From: Brucella cytisi
Lineage (GTDB): Bacteria; Pseudomonadota; Alphaproteobacteria; Rhizobiales; Rhizobiaceae
Direction: 5' to 3'
Length of the DNA: 64,000 nucleotides
NCBI GenBank assembly: GCA_012103075.1
Contig: JAAVLQ010000001.1
Location: 2,035,001-2,099,000 of the forward strand
In this document: positions 49,070-60,392 of the stretch, one piece after another
How the letters are laid out: the number at the start of each line of letters is the position of its first letter
Numbering within the stretch: position 1 is the first letter of the stretch
The notes under the pieces: generated by a model
The model's database searches: none
Told to the model about the DNA's origin: nothing
Seen by the model: only the letters and a program-made list of their open reading frames with translations
Position numbers and translations under genes: made by a program

Positions 49070-49922
49070 TTACTTGTAAACGGGACCGTCTACGATGGTC
49101 GAAACCTGCTGCGGAGCATAGTCCGGGCCTGCATCGCCGAACATATAGCGCAAGCCAACGCGCACATCATGCACATTCATACCGTTGTCGTATCCATCAC
49201 CGATCCACTGATTGCCTTCAAACATCTTGCCGCCATTGATATGGCGATAGCGATAGCCCGCATCGAGCTTGAGGTTTTGTGTGAGATCGACCGACGCACC
49301 GGCCATGAGCGCGTAGGTAAAGCGCCAGTTGGCAGCGCCTTCCTGCGTGCCGCCATAGCGAACATCGTCCAGATCGTCCCACTTCACCCGCGTGCCACCA
49401 ATGCCAGCGCCGACATAAGGCGTGAAGCCGGCAAAATTGCCGAGATCGACATAGGCATTGGCCAGAATGGAGAGAGCCGAGAAGCGACCGCGCTCGTCGG
49501 AAGCGCAGTTGATGTCACCGTTACAGGCCGAACCATAAGTGTGGCCATCAAACTTGGCGCGGGTCATGTAGTCGACCGTCAGATCGGTACGGAAATAATC
49601 CGTCACCTGATAACCGACACCGCCGCCCACGAGGAACGACCCCTTGAGATCGCCATAAAGCGTGTTGCTGCCGAAGGTCGGCGAGCCGCCGCCGCAGGTC
49701 GCGCAATTATCGATGGTCGCGTAGTCGGCATCCTTGAACTTGGCCTTGAGTAACCGATATCGCCGCGCAGATACCAGCCACCAACGGCGGGCGGAGCGAC
49801 AACGACTTCCGGAACTTCAGGAACTGGCTCCAGTATGTCCGCAGCAAGTGCGACGGGCGCTGCAGCCATCAGGGCAACCGATGCCGCCACACCGGCAAAA
49901 GAGCTTTCGTAAAACTTTTCAT
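49070..49922 (-). CDS. Outer-membrane beta-barrel protein, Omp25/Omp31-like (two frameshifts in this read)
   Basis: The start is best at ATG 49922, giving MKSFTKALL, with a missing G near 49896 before AGVAASVALMAAAPVALAAD: a complete signal peptide. GGGG lies upstream. The mature protein begins ILEPVPEVPEVVVAPP and GGWYLRGDIGYS; after a shift near 49751 it continues KFKDADYATIDNCATCGGG. Barrel motifs include GVGYQVTDYFRTDLTVDYMT, ANAYVDLGNFAGFTPYVGAG and LKLDAGYRYRHINGG. The length is ~284 residues. Four cysteines (NCATC, ACNGDINC) in loops are notable. It is a paralogue of the gene at 48240. Confidence 0.85.
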
Positions 49923-50072
49923 ATGTCTGCCCCATCGGAGAATCACGCCGCTGAAAGCGACGGGTACGGATGTTTGAGGGGAGACTATTCGGCAAAAGTT
50001 AAATACAACTTAACCTTGTTTTTTTACCAAGTTCATTAACACTCGCTAATGTACAAAATGCATTCCAAACGC

Positions 50073-50101
50073 AAAAGGCGCGGGACAAAACCCGCGCCTT
50101 T
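50073..50101 (-). terminator. Terminator after glmM
   Basis: AAAAGGCGCGGG-ACAAAA-CCCGCGCCTTT hairpin; minus strand continues TTTTGC. Confidence 0.88.
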
Positions 50102-50123
50102 GCTCGCATTATCTTTAAAGGCA

Positions 50124-51479
50124 TCAGGCCGCAGCGCTGCCCTCGGACGAGATCACGTCGATGATATCGTTGACGACCTTTTCCACCAGACCACGATCAT
50201 CACCTTCTGCCATGACGCGGATAAGTGGCTCCGTGCCGGATGGGCGGATAACCAGACGGCCCTGAACGCCAAGACGCTCGGTAGCTTCGTCAATTGCGCT
50301 CTTCACGCGCTTGTTCTCCAGCGGCTTGCCGCCCGAGGTACGAACGTTCTTCAAAAGCTGCGGCACAGGATCAAACTTGCGGCAGATTTCGCTGATCGCC
50401 TTGCCCTGCTCCTGCGCGACAGCAAGGATCTGCAATGCCGAAATGAGACCATCGCCCGTCGTCGCATAATCGGACAGAACAATATGGCCGGACTGCTCGC
50501 CACCGACATTGAAGCCATGTTCGCGCATATGTTCGACCACATAGCGGTCGCCCACCTTGGTGCGGGCCAGCGTCAGATGGCGATCGGCAAGGAAGCGCTC
50601 CAGTCCAAGGTTGGACATGACGGTCGCCACGATGCCGCCGCCTTCGAGACGATCGCTTGCAGCCCAGCTTTCAGCGATCACGGCCATCAGCTGGTCGCCA
50701 TCGATGACGGTGCCGTTTTCATCGACCAACAGCACACGGTCCGCATCGCCGTCCAGCGCAATGCCGACATCGGCGCGCACTTCGTGAACCTTCTTCATCA
50801 GGCCGATGGGATGCGTCGAACCGCAATCCTCGTTGATGTTAATGCCGTTTGGCTCGTTGTTGATGGTGATGACTTCCGCACCCAGCTCCCACAGGGCAGC
50901 AGGGGCAACCTTGTAACCAGCGCCATTGGCACAATCGACAACAATGCGCAGGCCGTTCAGGTCGATATTGCGCGGTAGTGTACGCTTCGCGAATTCGATA
51001 TAGCGATAGATGTCGCCGTCGACGCGCTTGGCGCGTCCGACATCACCGTGGCTGGCCAGATAAGGGGTCAGATCACCATCGATCATCGCCTCGATCTTCA
51101 GCTCGATCTCGTCAGAAAGCTTGAAACCATCCGGACCAAAAAGCTTGATGCCATTGTCATAGAATGGATTGTGCGATGCGGAAATCATGACGCCGATATC
51201 GGCACGCAGCGAGCGGCAGAGCATTGCAACGGCAGGCGTCGGGATCGGGCCAAGCAGGAAAACATCCATACCGGCAGCGGTAAAACCGGCCACCAGCGCG
51301 TTTTCAAGCATATAGCCCGAACGGCGCGTATCCTTGCCGATCACAACGCGCGAAGTCTGGCCCTTGCGGCGGAAGATGTGACCGACAGCCATACCGACTT
51401 TCATGGCAACTTCCGGCGTCATCGGGAAGCTGTTTGCCTGTCCGCGAATGCCATCGGTTCCAAAATATTTCCGTGTCAT
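50124..51479 (-). CDS. glmM: Phosphoglucosamine mutase
   Basis: GlmM converts glucosamine-6-phosphate to glucosamine-1-phosphate for UDP-GlcNAc, peptidoglycan and LPS. The intact 451-residue protein has [13 protein letters not shown] at the start, the phosphoserine loop [17 protein letters not shown], the metal loop [13 protein letters not shown], the sugar loop [12 protein letters not shown] and the phosphate-binding [19 protein letters not shown] at 51479 is the family start. It is the last gene of the ftsH-glmM part of the Tol-Pal cluster. Confidence 0.96.
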   Translation of the reverse strand: MTRKYFGTDGIRGQANSFPMTPEVAMKVGMAVGHIFRRKGQTSRVVIGKDTRRSGYMLENALVAGFTAAGMDVFLLGPIPTPAVAMLCRSLRADIGVMISASHNPFYDNGIKLFGPDGFKLSDEIELKIEAMIDGDLTPYLASHGDVGRAKRVDGDIYRYIEFAKRTLPRNIDLNGLRIVVDCANGAGYKVAPAALWELGAEVITINNEPNGININEDCGSTHPIGLMKKVHEVRADVGIALDGDADRVLLVDENGTVIDGDQLMAVIAESWAASDRLEGGGIVATVMSNLGLERFLADRHLTLARTKVGDRYVVEHMREHGFNVGGEQSGHIVLSDYATTGDGLISALQILAVAQEQGKAISEICRKFDPVPQLLKNVRTSGGKPLENKRVKSAIDEATERLGVQGRLVIRPSGTEPLIRVMAEGDDRGLVEKVVNDIIDVISSEGSAAA

Positions 51480-51734
51480 CTGTTTCGCCTTGCGCTGAGC
51501 CATGAACCGCTCTGTGTCTTCAAATATATGCCGCCTGAATTGATCAGCGAGCAATGGCTGCCCGTTGCCCGACAGCAGATTTTCGCTGTTCTTAACGCGA
51601 AAACACCCACAAATGCAATTTCGCCTTTTGCGGCAGGTTTAACGTTCCCACGTCCTAAGTCGTAATCTGACGCAATATGATGCGCCGAAATCCTTAATGA
51701 GCCTTTGCGGTAAGCCCAAACAAAGCCAGATAAC

Positions 51735-51763
51735 AAGAAAGCCGGGACAAGCCCGGCTTTCTT
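51735..51763 (-). terminator. Terminator after ftsH
   Basis: AAGAAAGCCGGG-ACAAG-CCCGGCTTTCTT, a perfect 12-bp stem. Confidence 0.85.
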
Positions 51764-51782
51764 GATTTCGCTTTCAGGCAGC

Positions 51783-53710
51783 TTACTGCGGCTGCGGCTC
51801 CATACCCGGTTCGTTGCCGCTCGCTCGCCCCTTGCGCTTGCGCGGGCTTCCAGCCTTCGGCACACCCGAACCACGCGACGGCGTATCGTTGCCCTGATCG
51901 CGCGACGGCTTGTTGCCCGCAATCAGTTCCTTGATCTCGTCGCCGGACAGCGTTTCATATTCGAGCAGACCCTCGGCAAGCGCGATCCAGTCCTTCTTCT
52001 TCTTGGTCAGGATGCGGGTCGCCTCGGCATAGGCCTCGTCGATCAGACGGCGCACTTCGGCGTCGATGATCTGCGCGGTTTCTTCCGAAATATTCTGCGT
52101 ACGGGACACCGAATGGCCAAGGAAGACTTCTTCCTGATTGTCGCCATAGGCCACACGGCCAAGCTTGTCGGAATAGCCCCACTGGGTCACCATCGAGCGG
52201 GCAAGCTTGGTGGCCTGCTGAATATCGGAGGAAGCACCGGAAGTGATGTTTTCCTTGCCGAACTTCAGCTCTTCGGCCACACGACCGCCCATCATGATGG
52301 CAAGACGCGATACCATCCGGTATAGGTGGCCGAATAACGGTCGCCTTCCGGAAGCTGCATCACCATGCCGAGCGCACGACCGCGCGGAATGATCGTTGCC
52401 TTGTGGACCGGATCAGCCTTCGGCACGTTGATCGCAACGATGGCATGACCGGCTTCATGATAGGCTGTATTGGCCTTTTCTTCCTGCGTCATGGCGGAGC
52501 GGCGTTCCGCACCCATCATGATCTTGTCCTTGGCGTCTTCGAATTCCTGCATGGTCACAAGGCGCTTGTTGCGGCGCGCGGCCATGAGGGCAGCTTCGTT
52601 GACGAGGTTGGCGAGATCAGCACCGGAAAAGCCCGGCGTGCCGCGTGCGACAACCTTGAGATCGACATTGGGTGCAAGCGGCACATTGCGCACATGCACT
52701 TTGAGAATCTGTTCGCGACCGACGATATCCGGGTTCGGCACCACAACCTGACGGTCGAAACGGCCCGGACGCAAGAGCGCGGGATCGAGAACGTCGGGGC
52801 GGTTGGTCGCCGCGATCAGGATGATCGATTCGTTGGCTTCAAAGCCGTCCATCTCGACCAGAAGCTGGTTGAGCGTCTGTTCGCGTTCATCATTACCGCC
52901 GCCGAGACCAGCGCCGCGATGACGACCGACGGCATCGATTTCGTCGATGAAGATGATGCAAGGCGCATTCTTCTTGGCCTGTTCGAACATGTCGCGGACA
53001 CGGCTTGCGCCAACACCGACGAACATTTCAACGAAGTCCGAGCCGGAAATGGTGAAGAACGGCACATTGGCTTCGCCTGCAACAGAGCGCGCCAGAAGCG
53101 TCTTACCAGTACCGGGAGGGCCTACGAGCAGCACACCGCGCGGAATCTTGCCGCCGAGACGCTGGAACTTCTGAGGATCGCGCAGGAATTCGACGATTTC
53201 TTCGAGGTCCTGCTTGGCTTCGTCAACGCCAGCCACATCACGGAAAGTCACGCGGCCATGCGCTTCCGTCAGAAGCTTGGCCTTGGACTTGCCGAAGCCC
53301 ATCGCACCGCGCGAGCCACCCTGCATCTGGCGCATGAAGAAAATCCATACGCCGAGGATCAGGATCATCGGAAGCCACGACAGGAGAATGCCGATCAGCG
53401 AGCTGGAACCGTCGGTTTCAGGGCGCGCAGTAATCGCGACATCCTTGCTTTCAAGGCGCGAAACAAGACCCGTATCGCCCGGCGAATAGGTCTGGAAGGT
53501 CGAGCCATTATCAGCAAACGTACCGCTGATCCGCTGGCCGGTAATCGTGACCGATTTCACGCGACCGTTGGAAACGTCGTCAATAAACTGCGAATAGGAA
53601 ACTTCACGGGAATTGGAGCGCTGACACGGGCTTTGGAACAGGTTGAACAGCGCGATCAAAAGAAGAGCAATGATCGCCCAAAGGGCGAAGTTGCGATAGT
53701 TCGGATTCAT
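51783..53710 (-). CDS. ftsH: ATP-dependent zinc metalloprotease FtsH (frameshifted in this read)
   Basis: FtsH is the membrane-bound AAA+ protease that degrades misfolded membrane proteins and regulators such as LpxC and RpoH. The ~643-residue protein starts [20 protein letters not shown], has a periplasmic domain, a second helix ([18 protein letters not shown]), Walker [13 protein letters not shown], Walker [10 protein letters not shown], the second-region-of-homology [17 protein letters not shown] and the zinc site HEAGH. A missing T near 52318 precedes [17 protein letters not shown]. The C-terminus is Pro/Lys-rich. Confidence 0.95.
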
Positions 53711-53845
53711 ATCGGGTCCAATCGATACCACGGCCATTCCGCGGGCACGGAACGATGTTTCGGTCTAACATAGGATCGAAGGATGGCCTTGCCAAGGCGC
53801 GTTCGACCCCGCATCCTCGATTCTTCTCACTCTGGTTTACAAAAA

Positions 53846-55215
53846 TTAGGACATTTCCGCGCAGATACGTCCGATGCGGGCTTCCACGGCCCTTGCAAGA
53901 TCGAAATCATGCCCCGGCAACACGTGATCGAAGATCGCAAAATGCCGTTCGATATGAATGTCTTGCTGAAATTCTCCATCCTGCAGAAACAGCAAGGCGA
54001 ACAGCCTGCCTTCCCTATAAAGAGCAGGTGAAACCAGCAATGCCTCACGTTTTCGAGATTCGATCTCGATATTCTGCGACTTCAGGAAGTCCGTAAGTTC
54101 CTGCCTTCCCGGTGCCGCAAGATCAAAACCCGTTGCGCTTTGGTTCAAGAAACGGAATCGCCCGTCCCAGACAATTGGCTTGCCCGGCTTCAGATGGAGC
54201 TTTGGCAGATTGCGTTTTTCACGAAGAAACCGATGCGGTGAGCCACTGTCGCCGCGCTCGATGAGGGCGCCGAATACGGTCAGGCGATGAGTGTCATCAT
54301 CTCCGGACAGAACCCGTTCAATGCGCGACCGCTCGCTATCGCCCGGCAGAAAACGGCGTCCGCCAGCGATGGCCGCAAGCAATCCTGCGAAGAGACGTCT
54401 CACATTGTCAGGAAGCACGGCGTAAAGCTGCGGATCGACAAGCAGGGTCCCGGCAGCATCTACACGCAAGCTCGCCGGATCGCCCAGCGCAGCAATCAAG
54501 GCGGCATTGTCCCGCTCACGCGCCGCTCCAGCCCCGGCAATCTGATCGAGAACTACCTGTCTGTCAGCCTCGGCAGCAATGCCCAGACGAATTCTTGGCC
54601 GTTCATATTCGATGTTGGCATTGCTGGGATCATCCACCCAATTGATCCCCTGCCCCGCAATTCATCGCGCAGTGTCTGCCGGGAAACGAAAAGCAGAGGA
54701 CGATCAAGTTCAACCGAGCCTTCGAGCCCAAGACCGTCCAGCAACGAGCGCGACGACATGGCCGCAAGCCCGCGCGCCTCGGCGTGGGCGCTACGCTCCT
54801 TGCGCATCAGAAAGGTCTCGATCTGGTCGTCCTGCGTATGGCCGGTGACAATGAAGGCTCCGCCAACATCCCGCGCGGCCTGCACCAGCAACCGATAGCG
54901 CGCCGTCCGCGCAGCAGCGGCAAGCCCGCTTGTGGGCTTGGCCTCGTCCCAGACGAGAATGCGGTGTTCAATCCCGTATTGCCGGCAAAGCAGCCCGACA
55001 TTTTCGGCTTCGGCCTTCGATTCGGCGCGCAGTTGATGGTCCACCGTCACAGCAATCAGCCGGGGTGGGTTCTGGAGCATGGCCATATAATCCCGGAGGA
55101 GGAAAAGCAGGCCGAGAGAATCGCTGCCGCCCGAAACGGCGGCTATGACGGCCTTGGCCTGCTCAAATCCGAATGGCTCGAATAATTTGGAAATATTGCT
55201 TGGGCTAAGCCCCAC
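53846..55215 (-). CDS. tilS: tRNA(Ile)-lysidine synthase (frameshifted in this read)
   Basis: TilS modifies cytidine 34 of tRNA(Ile2) to lysidine so it reads AUA. The ATP-pyrophosphatase P-loop is [15 protein letters not shown]; further motifs are [14 protein letters not shown] and [14 protein letters not shown]. The shift near 54655 separates ELRGRG from the WVDDPSN-type continuation ([17 protein letters not shown]). I choose GTG 55215, seven bases after GGAG, over the TTG at 55230. The total is ~457 residues. It is essential where AUA is read by this tRNA. Confidence 0.92.
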
Positions 55216-55230
55216 GAAATAACTCCGCAA

Positions 55231-56736
55231 TCAGCACTTTGCGCGGCTGCGCTCATCGGCAACGCGCTTCAATATCGCAGGCGCTGCCTTGGGGTAACGG
55301 TCTGGAATCTGCGCGAAGGTGGCGCAGGCGACATCGCGATTGTCCATCTTTTCAAGCGTCATGCCGAGCTTGAACATGTTTTCCGGCGCGCGCTTCGAAT
55401 CGGGATAATCGCGCTGCGTATCAATAAATACCGTCGCCGCTTCTGGATATCGGCCCTGACCGTAAAGCGATTCTCCGAGCCAGAAGCGTGCTTCCGCCGT
55501 ATTGGGATCAGCCGGATAACGCTTCACATGCTCGCGGAAGCCGGTTTCGGCTGCCTTGTAATCGCCCGACATCAGATACTGATAGGAAGCCTGATAGAGC
55601 GAACTGGGATTATCGTCCGTTGGAAGGGATGCGACCGTATCGCCTGCAGCATTTCCTCCCGACGTGGCGCCGGGTGTCGCACCCGGCTGTGCCGTGCGCG
55701 GTGTGGCATCAAGCGTTTCGCCGATTACATTGCCATTGGCGTCGAACCGGATGGAACCCAGCGACTGCGGCGGCTCGCCACGTTCCGGTCCACCCTGCGC
55801 GGGTGCGTTTGAACCAATAGCCATGGAATCGGCGCCAGAAGACTGGTTGGCCGCAGTCTGCGAAGAAGTGTTGTATCCACCGTTCTGCGGGGCGCTTCCG
55901 GAAACCCCGCCATCGAGGTTTCCGTTATTGCCCTGACTGGTCCCTTGGCTGGAACCGGCATCGGCGAGCGACGTGTCGCCGCCAGCCTGCTGCACTTCCG
56001 CATCGGCCGCGCTTGCCGGTTTCCAGAAACTGGAAGCGGCCTTCGTTTGCTTCCTGCATCTTCTGCATCTGGTCCTGCATTTCGAGGATTTGGAAGTTCA
56101 TGGCTTCCGCACGCGCACCCAGCGCATCTGCTATCGCAGCGGGGTTGCCCATGCCCTGCGCGCAGAGATCGGCGCCCGGCGATGCTGCCGCAGAAGCCGC
56201 TTGAGCTGCACCACTGGAAGCAGGCGAGGTTACGCCGTTCTTCTTTTCCAGTTCTTCAAACCGGAATTCATTGTCTTCCTGCGTCTTTTGCAGCTGATTG
56301 TCGGTGAAAGAAATCTGAGCATCCACGTCCTCGACCTTTCCGGTCAGGTTGCGCACCAGTTCCTGCTGCAGGCCGGGGCTTTGATAGCCGCCGCCCTGAC
56401 CGCCGCTGCTACCATTATCACGCATGGCGTCATCGAGAATTGCCGTCGAACCGATGCTGACATGTTTCTGGGCGCCGCCACGCCCCTTCTCCAAGGCCTG
56501 AAAACGCGCTTCGTTGTCGCGCTGAATTTTCAGCATCTTGTCGCGAAGCTGCAAGATGCGCGTATAGGACTGGGCGTTTTGATGTGCCAGATTGCAGACC
56601 TGCTGCGAAAACTGATCGCCGCCGGGAGCACCTGCCTGCGCGAGCTGAATCCCCTTGCGAAGAAACAGATGCCGCCAGAACCGGAGCACTCACCAAAAGC
56701 GGCAGCATGGCAATTTGCCAGCGTCACTTTCCTCAT
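55231..56736 (-). CDS. cpoB: CpoB/YbgF, Tol-Pal-associated coiled-coil TPR protein (three frameshifts in this read)
   Basis: This periplasmic partner of TolA coordinates peptidoglycan synthesis with envelope constriction. The start MRKVTLA (56736, GAGGAAACC upstream) begins a signal peptide that, after a shift near 56715, reads LPLLVSAPVLAASVSS. After a second shift near 56660 comes IQLAQAGAPGGDQFSQQVCN. Three coiled-coil units follow, each with a NExRFxxLE core (DNEARFQALE, DNEFRFEELE, ANEGRFQFLE). A third shift near 56013 leads to a Gly/Asn/Ser-rich linker and a C-terminal TPR domain (LYQASYQYLMSGDYKAAETG). It is ~500 residues, twice the E. coli length. Confidence 0.87.
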
Positions 56737-56874
56737 TGGTTTCCTCATTCCCTTTTGCCCCTGCTAATTCATCCATCCGATTCACCCATCCAACTCGGGG
56801 CGAACACGATGATCGAGTGCCGCGCCTGAACAGACGCTGAACATGATTACCGCACGATCAGCTCCGCTTTTAGA

Positions 56875-56917
56875 GCATTTCCGCAAAAGTGCGAAGCGGT
56901 TTTGCGTCGGATAATGC
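56875..56917. repeat. Short palindromic intergenic repeat, copy 7 (subtype B)
   Basis: GCATT/AATGC outer arms; inner arms CGCAAAA/TTTTGCG around GTGCGAAGCGG. Confidence 0.8.
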
Positions 56918-57005
56918 GAAAAGCGAAGGCCTTTTGACGTTCACTATGACAAGTGCGACTTCGGCCAAAGTTTGTCGAAACGACCAAACAGGCGGTCAAA
57001 ACGAA

Positions 57006-57029
57006 AAAAGCGGCTCGAAAGCCGCTTTT
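57006..57029 (-). terminator. Terminator after pal
   Basis: AAAAGCGGCT-CGAA-AGCCGCTTTT; the minus strand continues with TTCG after six T. Confidence 0.88.
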
Positions 57030-57055
57030 CCGTAACACCGTCAGGTGCCCGCAGA

Positions 57056-57562
57056 TTAGCTGCCTGCACCGTTGAGAACGGTGACGGCGCGACGGTTCTG
57101 CGACCAGCACGAGTCGGCATCGCAAACTGCGACCGGACGTTCGTTACCGTAGGAGATGGTGCGCATACGGTTGGTCGGGACGCCACGCGAAGCGAGGAAG
57201 TCTCGGGTAGCAGCTGCACGGCGCTGGCCGAGAGCAAGGTTATATTCACGCGTACCGCGTTCGTCGGCATGGCCTTCGACCGTGATCGAGTACTGCGGAT
57301 AACGCTGCAGCCACTGGGCCTGCTTGGAAAGCGTCTGCTGTGCATCGGCGCGGATCAGCGAAGAATCGAGATCGAAGAAGATGCGGTCGCCGACATTGAC
57401 CGTGAAGTCCTGCGAGGAACCCGGCGTTGCAGCGCCTGCACCGAGACCCAGATCACCGGCATTGTTCGGAAGGTTCTTCTTGGACGCACAACCGGCAACG
57501 GCGAGCGACATGAAAAGGGCAATAGCGATCGGGCTACGTGCAATCGACTGGATACGGCGCAT
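57056..57562 (-). CDS. pal: Peptidoglycan-associated lipoprotein Pal
   Basis: The intact 168-residue lipoprotein has a lipobox LAVAGC (cysteine ~24) after the basic signal start MRRIQSIARSP. The C-terminal OmpA-type peptidoglycan-binding domain shows FFDLDSSLIRADAQQTL, the diaminopimelate-binding VEGHADERGTREYNLALGQR and an ending RRAVTVLNG. The ATG 57562 has AAGGAG upstream. Pal links the outer membrane to peptidoglycan with TolB. In Brucella this is Omp16. Confidence 0.95.
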   Translation of the reverse strand: MRRIQSIARSPIAIALFMSLAVAGCASKKNLPNNAGDLGLGAGAATPGSSQDFTVNVGDRIFFDLDSSLIRADAQQTLSKQAQWLQRYPQYSITVEGHADERGTREYNLALGQRRAAATRDFLASRGVPTNRMRTISYGNERPVAVCDADSCWSQNRRAVTVLNGAGS

Positions 57563-57761
57563 GGGCCGGAGCTCCTTAAGATTTGATGTTCCTGCGTAAC
57601 AATCCAATAATCATATTGAGGTTAAGACAGGCTCAAGAAGTATGGTTAATATTTTCTTGCGGCCAGATGCAACCGGCGATTTCCGGCAGCAGTTCTGGTG
57701 TTAGCCCTTGGGGGCAAAATACGGCAGAAACACGGCTTCCGGCAATGATTGTGGCAATTTG

Positions 57762-57866
57762 AGCATTTCCTGCAAAAGTGCGAAGCAGTTTTGCGTGAGG
57801 ATAATGCGATAAAACAAGGAGATAGAACGGTTTCCCGTTTCCGGTTGAACCGGAACCGTTCTATCC
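57762..57866. repeat. Short palindromic repeat copy 8 (subtype B) with an attached second palindrome
   Basis: 57762-57807 is a subtype B unit (GCATT/AATGC). Immediately after it, GATAGAACGGTT (57821) and AACCGTTCTATC form 12-bp arms around an inner CCGGTT/AACCGG. Confidence 0.72.
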
Positions 57867-57872
57867 ATGAAA

Positions 57873-57900
57873 AAGGCGCGAAACCGGAGTTTCGCGCCTT
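57873..57900 (-). terminator. Terminator after tolB
   Basis: AAGGCGCGAAA-CCGGAG-TTTCGCGCCTT; minus strand continues TTTC. Confidence 0.87.
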
Positions 57901-57927
57901 CACTTTCCATAACTATCCGCGAATCCG

Positions 57928-59258
57928 CTATTCGAGTAGCGGCGACCGGGCCGGATCGGATGCAAAGTTCGGCGTCTGGATCTGGCGCTCGTTGCGACCG
58001 GTCAGGTCAATGGTGAAGAGCTTCGGACCGCCTGCACCCGCCGCCTTGCGGAAGAACATCAGCACGCGACCGTTGGGAGCCCGTGTCGGGCCTTCATTGT
58101 GGAAGCCCGAGGTCAGCAGGCGTTCGCCCGAACCGTCAGTTTTCATCACACCAATGGAGAACTGGCCCTGCGACTGCTTGGTGAAGGCGATGAGATCACC
58201 GCGCGGAGACCAAACCGGCGTGGAATAGCTGCCGTCACCGGCCGAGATACGGCGCGGATTGGAGCCATCAGCACCCATGACATAGAGCTGCGGACGTCCA
58301 CCACGGTCGGAGGAGAAAACGATCTGCGATCCGTCCGGTGAATAGGACGCGCTCGTATCGATCGCCCGGCTGTTGGTCAGGCGCGTGGTCGAACGATTGC
58401 GCAGGTCCATCGTATAGATATTGGCACTGCCGTCGTCCTGAAGCAGGCTCATCACAACCTTCTGGCCATCGGGCGAGAAACGCGGAGCAATGGTCATGCC
58501 GGGGAAATTGCCGACGAGTTCACGCTGGCCGGTTTCGAGCTGCAGCAGATACACCTTCGGCGAACCGCCTTCGAACGACATATAGGTGACTTCCTGACGG
58601 TTCGGCGAGAAACGCGGCGTCAGCGAAATGGCGCGACCGTCGGAAATGTAACGCACATTGGCGCCGTCCTGATCCATGATGGCAAGACGCTTCACACGCT
58701 TCTGTGCCGGGCCGGATTCATCGACGAAAACAACACGCGTATCGAAGTAGCCCTTTTCACCGGTCAGGCGCTCATAGATGGCGTCAGCGATGATATGGGC
58801 GACGCGGCGCCAGTTGTCCGGCGTGGTGAAGAACTGCTGGCCGATCATCTGCTGGCCACCAAACGTATCCCACAGGCGGAACTCAGCCTTGAGACGGCCA
58901 TCCGGCTGTTTGGTGATGCGGCCCGTGACAAGCGCCTGCGCATTGATGACCTTCCAGTCCTCGAAACGCGGAGCCGCGTCCGGATTGGAGATCTTCTCGA
59001 TGAAGGCGCCCTTGTCGATCGGTGCAAAAGACCAGACCGCTCAAGATCGGCCGCGATGACCGACGTGATATTCGGTCCGAGCTGATCAGCCGAAAGGAAA
59101 TCGGTGATGGCGATCGGCAACGGCTCGATCACACCCTTGTTGATGTTGATTTCCACGACGGCGCGCGCCGGCATGGTGCAGACAAGGCTTGCGGCAATCA
59201 TACACGCGAAAGCCGAAAAGACCGTCCGGATCTTTGTATTGATGATGCCGATTTTCAT
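57928..59258 (-). CDS. tolB: TolB periplasmic beta-propeller (frameshifted in this read)
   Basis: TolB mediates between Pal and TolA. The ~443-residue protein starts [20 protein letters not shown] with a signal peptide, has the N-terminal domain ([20 protein letters not shown]), and after one extra T near 59033 continues [20 protein letters not shown] into a six-bladed propeller with repeated FSPDG/YSPDG motifs ([44 protein letters not shown]). It is downstream of tolA by ~55 bases. Confidence 0.94.
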
Positions 59259-59313
59259 GTCTTCTGGGACCTCTTTGTCCTTGCAGTAAGTTGGTTGGCG
59301 ACCGGAAACCCGG

Positions 59314-60385
59314 TCAGAACATTTCGCTTGGGTCGAAGTTGACGATCACTTCCGACCATGAATCATATTTGTCGACTGGCAGATTGTACGGCGCGCAGCG
59401 TGCGACAGCGCGCTTGGCGCTCTCGGCTGCTGCACGACCAACACCATCGCCGCCACCACCCGATGTCACTTCCGGAGAGCCCTGAATGGAGCCATCACGG
59501 TTCAGCTTCATCTTGACGGTCACGACCAGTCCCGGCGCGTCGGCCACACCGGCAGGCACGTTCCAGCATTTGGAAATCGCACCGCGCAACGCATCCATTT
59601 CGCTCTGGCTGAGCTTGGAGCCGCCAGTATTCTTCTTGCCGCCCAGCGATGCCTGATCGGTGGAACGCTTGGCTCCGCCGCCTGCCGCTTTCTGCTTGTT
59701 CAGCAGGGCAGCAACCTCATCGGCAATCGCATCATTCTTCGATTTCGAAGTCTGAGCGGCGTTCTGCGTCGGCTTCTTATCTTCCGTCGGTTTGCGGTCC
59801 GGCGTCTTTTTGCTGTCTGCGCCTGCGGCGGCTTCGGCTTCGCGTCGGGCGCTGGCACCTTGTCCGGCAGCTTCGGCGTTTCAGCGTCAGGGGTTTCCGC
59901 CTGTTTTTCGATGGCTTCCGCGACCGGATCAGGCTTCACTTCCTGCTTTTCTTCCGGCTTGGCCTGAACTTCCGTCGCCGGAACCGGCGTCGGCTTGGTC
60001 TCAGGCTTCTGTTCCGGTTTCGGATCAGGCTTCGGTTCCGGCTTTTTACCGGTTCCGGTTGCGCCTTGGGTTCTTCCGCCGCCTCGATTGGCTTCGCCTT
60101 TGCATCAGGCTTTGGCGGTGTCTGGGTGTCGATATCCTGATCGCCAAAATTCTCGGCGTTTGGAACAGTTTGCGGTTTGGTTGTCGGCACAGGAGCCGAC
60201 TTTTCCTTCATGGGTGCAGTCTTTTCGCCCTGCTGGATTTGCGTCATCGACTCGATCGGTACGATATCAACCGGGAACGATTCCGAATCCTGCACGTCGA
60301 AAGCCTTCGGCGAGGAAAACGAAACCACTGCCAGCGCGACCGCAACGGCATGCAAGGCAACAGAAGATGTCAGGCCAGCCTTCAT
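59314..60385 (-). CDS. tolA: TolA envelope-spanning protein (two frameshifts in this read)
   Basis: TolA anchors in the inner membrane and reaches Pal/TolB. The ~357-residue protein starts [20 protein letters not shown] (membrane helix), has a long Lys/Pro/Glu-rich region (shifts near 60047 and 59812), and a C-terminal TolA/TonB-type domain ([40 protein letters not shown]) with two cysteines. Pro-Lys repeats such as [17 protein letters not shown] replace the long Ala-rich helix of E. coli, as usual in Alphaproteobacteria. It starts 7 bases after tolR. Confidence 0.92.
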
Positions 60386-60392
60386 GATGGCG

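Larger units (their letters stand above)
56737..57055 (-). other. 319-bp gap between pal and cpoB
   Basis: It contains the pal terminator (57006-57029), a palindromic repeat (56875-56917), and no gene. Confidence 0.5.
57563..57927 (-). other. 365-bp gap between tolB and pal
   Basis: It contains the tolB terminator (57873-57900), a composite palindromic repeat (57762-57866), and ~200 bases that may include a pal promoter. No gene is seen. Confidence 0.5.

Noticed and set aside
51783..53710. Frameshifted ftsH, purA, rpoH and others as true pseudogenes or programmed frameshifts
   Set aside because: No slippery-site and structure pattern recurs, and errors occur at many kinds of runs in ~40 genes. 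Sequencing error is far simpler.
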